Shown piece after piece: positions 60,832 to 64,000 of a DNA stretch of 64,000 bases. Position numbers and translations under genes: made by a program. Numbering within the stretch: position 1 is the stretch's first letter; every line of letters starts with the position of its first letter. The DNA is from Mesostigma viride. Taxonomy: Eukaryota; Streptophyta; Mesostigmatophyceae; Mesostigmatales; Mesostigmataceae. The notes under the pieces are model-generated. The model saw nothing but the letters and a program-made list of their open reading frames with translations, ran no database searches and was not told where the DNA came from. The stretch spans positions 1,778,613 through 1,842,612 of the forward strand of contig RPFO01000041.1 of NCBI GenBank assembly GCA_009746045.1, given 5' to 3'.

Positions 60832-63288
60832 ATGGCGAAAGGCGACAAAAAACCAGCGACAACTATCACTCCTATTATCAAACCTATAGCCTCTACAGGC
60901 GTGGTGGTACCTAAACCGTCGGCTATTGCACCCCCAAATCCCGTTCCAGTTCCAATCACGGCGCCCCCGAAACCCGTCTCCGCGCCCACGAACTCGGGCT
61001 CGATTACCTATGACGACAACAACCCGCTGCACGTCGTTTACAAAAAGGGGCTTTTTCAATCCTGGACCAATCAGAAGCTGAATGTCGCGTCGTTCAAGCA
61101 GGCGGATCTCGACAAATACATGAATAACATCAGGAATGACAAGGGCGCCGCGTTTACAGACGCCGACTTTGCGTTATTGAAGAGACAGTGGGAAAACCCG
61201 ACCACGAACATACTGCCGTCCAAGCCCATCCCCGTGGCTCCGGGGCGTTACATCCCAGGAACGCCCATTCAAGAGGAATACAAGGCCAAACTCATCGGGT
61301 CGTGGAAGGCGATCCAAGTGAAGAATACTCCCGATACTCAAAAAGCAGCGAGCGTGTTGGAATCTCAGGCGAGGAAGCTCGCTTACTTCAACGACACGGA
61401 CATCAACAACTTCAAGAAGCAAGTCGGAGTCGTCCCACCTCCCGTCGAGCCTGCTCCAACCGTGCTCTCTTCCGCATGGGTCGTCAACCCCGTTGTCGCC
61501 CCGCCACCGCCGGCTCCCACCTCGCAACCGGCGCCGGCAGCCCCCGTCGCGACGGTGCAGACAACAGCATCCTCGCCGATGATGGGGGCGGCAATCACGG
61601 GCGCTCAACTCACCCAATTGCAACAAGCGCTCGGTGGCATCAACACGGCGTTGAGCTCTGCCGGGATTACAAAAAACAGCGAGAGGAAGAACAAGGTGCT
61701 CGAGATCTTCGGGGACCCGAGGGCCGCAAACATCAAGTTCAAAGTCACGCGTGACAGGTCTACCGGTGATTGGACGGCCAAAGAAATCCTATCGTATCTT
61801 ACGAAAGCCACCTTTCCCGACATTCTCACGAACGGGTACGTCCCGAAAAACAACGCCTATGTGACGGATTGGCAAACGACGGGGACAGGGGGGGAGAAAC
61901 TGGCCAAGTTCACTGTCCAATGGAGAAGCTCGGATAAAGGGTATCTGTATGAAACCGTCGTGGACGTGGCTTCTATTATACCCCTCTCTTCCACAACCGC
62001 TCATACTCCCACGATTCCGACCCCTTCCTCGATCGCTGTACCAAAACCGCTGTTCGGTACCACACCCCCCACTATGACGATTGCTCCCCCTAATGTGATC
62101 GTCGTACCGAAGCCGCCGGGCGGTGCACCTAAGCCACCGGACGGTAGCTCATCCAACATGTTTATGATCGATATCAAAGCACGAGATCGTCTCGTTGCGG
62201 CATGGAGACGGTGCGGCATGGATACGGCGAATCAGCAGAACTTGGATTGCGCCACTTTGGCAGAGAACGACGCCATGAGAGATAACGGATGGGACTTCAA
62301 AACCATCGAATTTCTCAGGGGGGAATTCAAGAAGATGTTGGAACACGAGAAGACGACAGACAACTACACAAAAGGGATGTACGCACTGCATGTCGGACGG
62401 CTCAAGGACGCAAAGGCATTCTTGGGTAAAACGGACGATAAACAGATCGCTGAATTGTTTGTAAAGAAAGCGGAGGAAATCAAGGCGAAGATTCGCGAGT
62501 ATATAGCGCAAAGGAACTTGGAGGGAGCGGACAATCTCGTAAAGTTTGCCATGGACCAAGAGGTGATAGTAGGGGCGGAAGGCCAAGACTACTTCCAAAC
62601 TTTCCTAGTGCTGAGCTATGGAAAAGAGCTAAAAACGCAGTTCGAATCCGATATCACTAGACTCGTAGAACTTTGGAATGCCAAGAACTTTTCAGATGCG
62701 TTTACATTGGAAGCGAAGATCGACACCCCACCTCAAAAGTTCGCTTCCCTTGGAAAAGAAAAGTCCGACGTGACGGAGATCGACGCAATCGCCAAGCCGT
62801 TGGTGACGGAAATCAAAGGGTACATCCCCGCTAACAAAGAGCCAGCGCTGACAAAGGCAGGGCTCGGTATCGACAAACGTCGGTCTCTCATTGTTGATCA
62901 AATCAAGGAGTTCGACAAGGCGAATCAGCGAGATAAGGGGGATCAACTAAAACAGCTAGCATTGAAGGTCGGGTACTTCGCGAATTCCAACGGCTTGGAT
63001 CAGATGACGTACATCAGCACGGGCGCCGCGGGGTCGACGCCCCCATCCCAACCCGCACCTCCGCCCACGGAACCTACCCAACCCGCCCCTCCGTCCACGG
63101 AACCTACCCAACCCGCTCCTCCGTCCACAGAACCTACCCCAACTGCGCGTTCGCCCTCCGAACCCGCGACTCTCCTTGATATTCCTGTATTTAGCAAGGA
63201 GTCGAAGATGATGATGGCTTCCCTTGGAGGATTCGCGGGGTTGTTGTTTCTGGTGTTGATCATAGTGATGGCGAGGAAGTCCAAGTAA
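60832..63288 (+). CDS. Large C-terminally anchored virion-type protein (818 residues)
   Basis: The N-terminus is Pro-rich (residues 8-50). Two similar 55-residue helical segments lie at about 60-115 and 145-200 (EYKAKLIGSWKAIQVKNTPD type). A globular domain sits at about 250-385 (ERKNKVLEIFGDPRAANIKF). More Pro-rich linkers follow, then a long helical region (about 440-725), then three copies of a Pro/Thr repeat (STEPTQPAPP). The protein closes with a single transmembrane helix (ASLGGFAGLLFLVLIIVMA) and a short basic tail, so it is tail-anchored with a long exposed part. This fits a virion membrane or spike protein. Confidence 0.75.
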   Translation: MAKGDKKPATTITPIIKPIASTGVVVPKPSAIAPPNPVPVPITAPPKPVSAPTNSGSITYDDNNPLHVVYKKGLFQSWTNQKLNVASFKQADLDKYMNNIRNDKGAAFTDADFALLKRQWENPTTNILPSKPIPVAPGRYIPGTPIQEEYKAKLIGSWKAIQVKNTPDTQKAASVLESQARKLAYFNDTDINNFKKQVGVVPPPVEPAPTVLSSAWVVNPVVAPPPPAPTSQPAPAAPVATVQTTASSPMMGAAITGAQLTQLQQALGGINTALSSAGITKNSERKNKVLEIFGDPRAANIKFKVTRDRSTGDWTAKEILSYLTKATFPDILTNGYVPKNNAYVTDWQTTGTGGEKLAKFTVQWRSSDKGYLYETVVDVASIIPLSSTTAHTPTIPTPSSIAVPKPLFGTTPPTMTIAPPNVIVVPKPPGGAPKPPDGSSSNMFMIDIKARDRLVAAWRRCGMDTANQQNLDCATLAENDAMRDNGWDFKTIEFLRGEFKKMLEHEKTTDNYTKGMYALHVGRLKDAKAFLGKTDDKQIAELFVKKAEEIKAKIREYIAQRNLEGADNLVKFAMDQEVIVGAEGQDYFQTFLVLSYGKELKTQFESDITRLVELWNAKNFSDAFTLEAKIDTPPQKFASLGKEKSDVTEIDAIAKPLVTEIKGYIPANKEPALTKAGLGIDKRRSLIVDQIKEFDKANQRDKGDQLKQLALKVGYFANSNGLDQMTYISTGAAGSTPPSQPAPPPTEPTQPAPPSTEPTQPAPPSTEPTPTARSPSEPATLLDIPVFSKESKMMMASLGGFAGLLFLVLIIVMARKSK

Positions 63289-63316
63289 TTTCCTTCTTTG
63301 ATAATGTATATATACG

Positions 63317-63799
63317 ATGAGTTCATTATTGACGGAGCAGCAACGGGCCCAGCTGGAACTCGAACAGCGAAAGGTGTTCGAGTTGTACAAGGCCGATCAG
63401 AAGCAGTCCGATATAAGCGACTATCAACTACGACTCATGGCTGCGACGGACACCATGAACCGCGCCATCCCGAACGGTCTACCGAAGCCCATCGTGCTCG
63501 TGAGGGACACGACGGTGCAAGGGACTCGCGCCGTTGGCGATAACAACCCCAACTTGGCGGAGAAGAAGCGCAAAGAGAAGAAGAGGAGGCGCATGGGGAT
63601 CGGCATCGGGATAGGATTGGCGTCGCTTTTGCTTTTGTTGATTTTGTTCCTATGGAGAAAATACCGCACTCCACATCCGGATACGGATATGGGACAAACC
63701 GGCGACGATTTCCACCCGGATTTCGTTCAAGGGGATCAAGACGCACGTACTATAAACCCATTGTTTGATCGAGGGCCTCTGCAATCCTTTGACTTTTAG
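63317..63799 (+). CDS. Single-pass membrane protein (160 residues)
   Basis: The ATG at 63317 is preceded by ATAATGTATATATACG, a clear viral-type promoter element. The N-terminal 85 residues are helical and charged (TEQQRAQLELEQRKVFELYK). A basic patch (AEKKRKEKKRRR) leads into a 20-residue membrane helix (GIGIGLASLLLLLILFLW) and a polar C-terminal tail of about 45 residues. The positive patch before the helix puts the N-terminus on the cytosolic or inner-virion side. It is next to another anchored protein and both may belong to the virion membrane. Confidence 0.75.
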   Translation: MSSLLTEQQRAQLELEQRKVFELYKADQKQSDISDYQLRLMAATDTMNRAIPNGLPKPIVLVRDTTVQGTRAVGDNNPNLAEKKRKEKKRRRMGIGIGIGLASLLLLLILFLWRKYRTPHPDTDMGQTGDDFHPDFVQGDQDARTINPLFDRGPLQSFDF

Positions 63800-63807
63800 A
63801 CTTCCGC

Positions 63808-64000
63808 TTATTCCAACAATTCTCCGTATCGTGCGAAATGGAGACCGGCGTCCCTTTCGGCGCTCTCGGGAAGTTTCCTGACGGCCTCCTCCGCGAGTCT
63901 CACAAGCCTCGGCACAATATCGTCGGCAGTGGGGCGTCTGCCGTGACGTATCATGAACTCGTCCACGTACGACCTCCTCAGGTTATTCCACGGGATCGGT
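63808..64000 (-). CDS. Partial gene running off the right edge
   Basis: On the minus strand a 63-codon frame enters from the window edge and ends at TAA (63808-63810). The visible part is helical and charged (FMIRHGRRPTADDIVPRLVR, then LAEEAVRKLPESAERDAGLH). It ends nine bases beyond the stop of the convergent gene at 63317, the same tight convergent spacing as at other viral gene pairs here. No family can be named from the fragment. Confidence 0.6.
   Translation of the reverse strand, partial: PIPWNNLRRSYVDEFMIRHGRRPTADDIVPRLVRLAEEAVRKLPESAERDAGLHFARYGELLE

Overview
The window looks like a eukaryotic nuclear chromosome carrying a large stretch of giant-virus DNA (Nucleocytoviricota-like). 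The eukaryotic signs are spliceosomal introns, LINE, LTR and DNA transposons, satellites and long simple repeats. One retroelement has a primer-binding site of the initiator-Met tRNA type that is common in the green lineage, so a green alga, streptophyte or early land plant is the best guess. I cannot name the species.

Positions 1-17,300 are repeat-rich host-type DNA with no convincing cellular gene. They hold GTGCCACC/GTGCAACG minisatellites, two LINE 3' fragments, a 495-bp fold-back element (3846-4340), pure tetranucleotide tracts (5660-6086), a 183-bp satellite (6440-7910), and a large LINE (8667-15615). The LINE has six tandem 230-bp units upstream. It encodes PHD finger, RING-H2, C2H2, reverse transcriptase, CCHC and restriction-like endonuclease modules in what was once a single reading frame, now broken at two points.

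From about 17,400 to the right edge the DNA changes to compact, closely spaced, mostly intronless genes on both strands, often convergent with tiny gaps or overlaps. Recognisable products are an MSV199/KilA-N-like DNA-binding protein, a second copy of that domain fused to a PD-(D/E)XK nuclease, a cluster of fibre-like proteins with LamG-type lectin folds, a SAP/IQ-motif protein, a SprT-like metalloprotease, a D6/D11-like SF2 helicase, several C-terminally or singly membrane-anchored virion-type proteins, and a family of small basic proteins with F-box-like segments. No capsid, polymerase or packaging ATPase lies in the window, so the virus assignment rests on the helicase, the MSV199-like proteins and the genome style.

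Two promoter styles are visible. Many virus genes have a TATATA/ATTATA element just upstream of the ATG. A second set, at the left end of the viral part and near 34.5 kb, has nuclear Pol II style promoters: TATA boxes, CCAAT boxes and heat-shock-element-like TTCTAGAA repeats. Two genes of this set (17413-18482 minus and 18873-19916 plus) are spliced, which single-ORF views miss.

The viral segment has been hit by at least three later insertions inside viral genes: an unclassified tandem element at a stop codon (38413-40375), an 11.3-kb two-gene DNA transposon with inverted termini and a DUF7869-like transposase (41026-52288), and a 2.0-kb non-autonomous LTR retrotransposon with 5-bp target duplications (54969-56975). 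With frameshifts in one fibre gene, this points to an endogenised virus that is decaying rather than an active viral genome, though most of its genes are still open.
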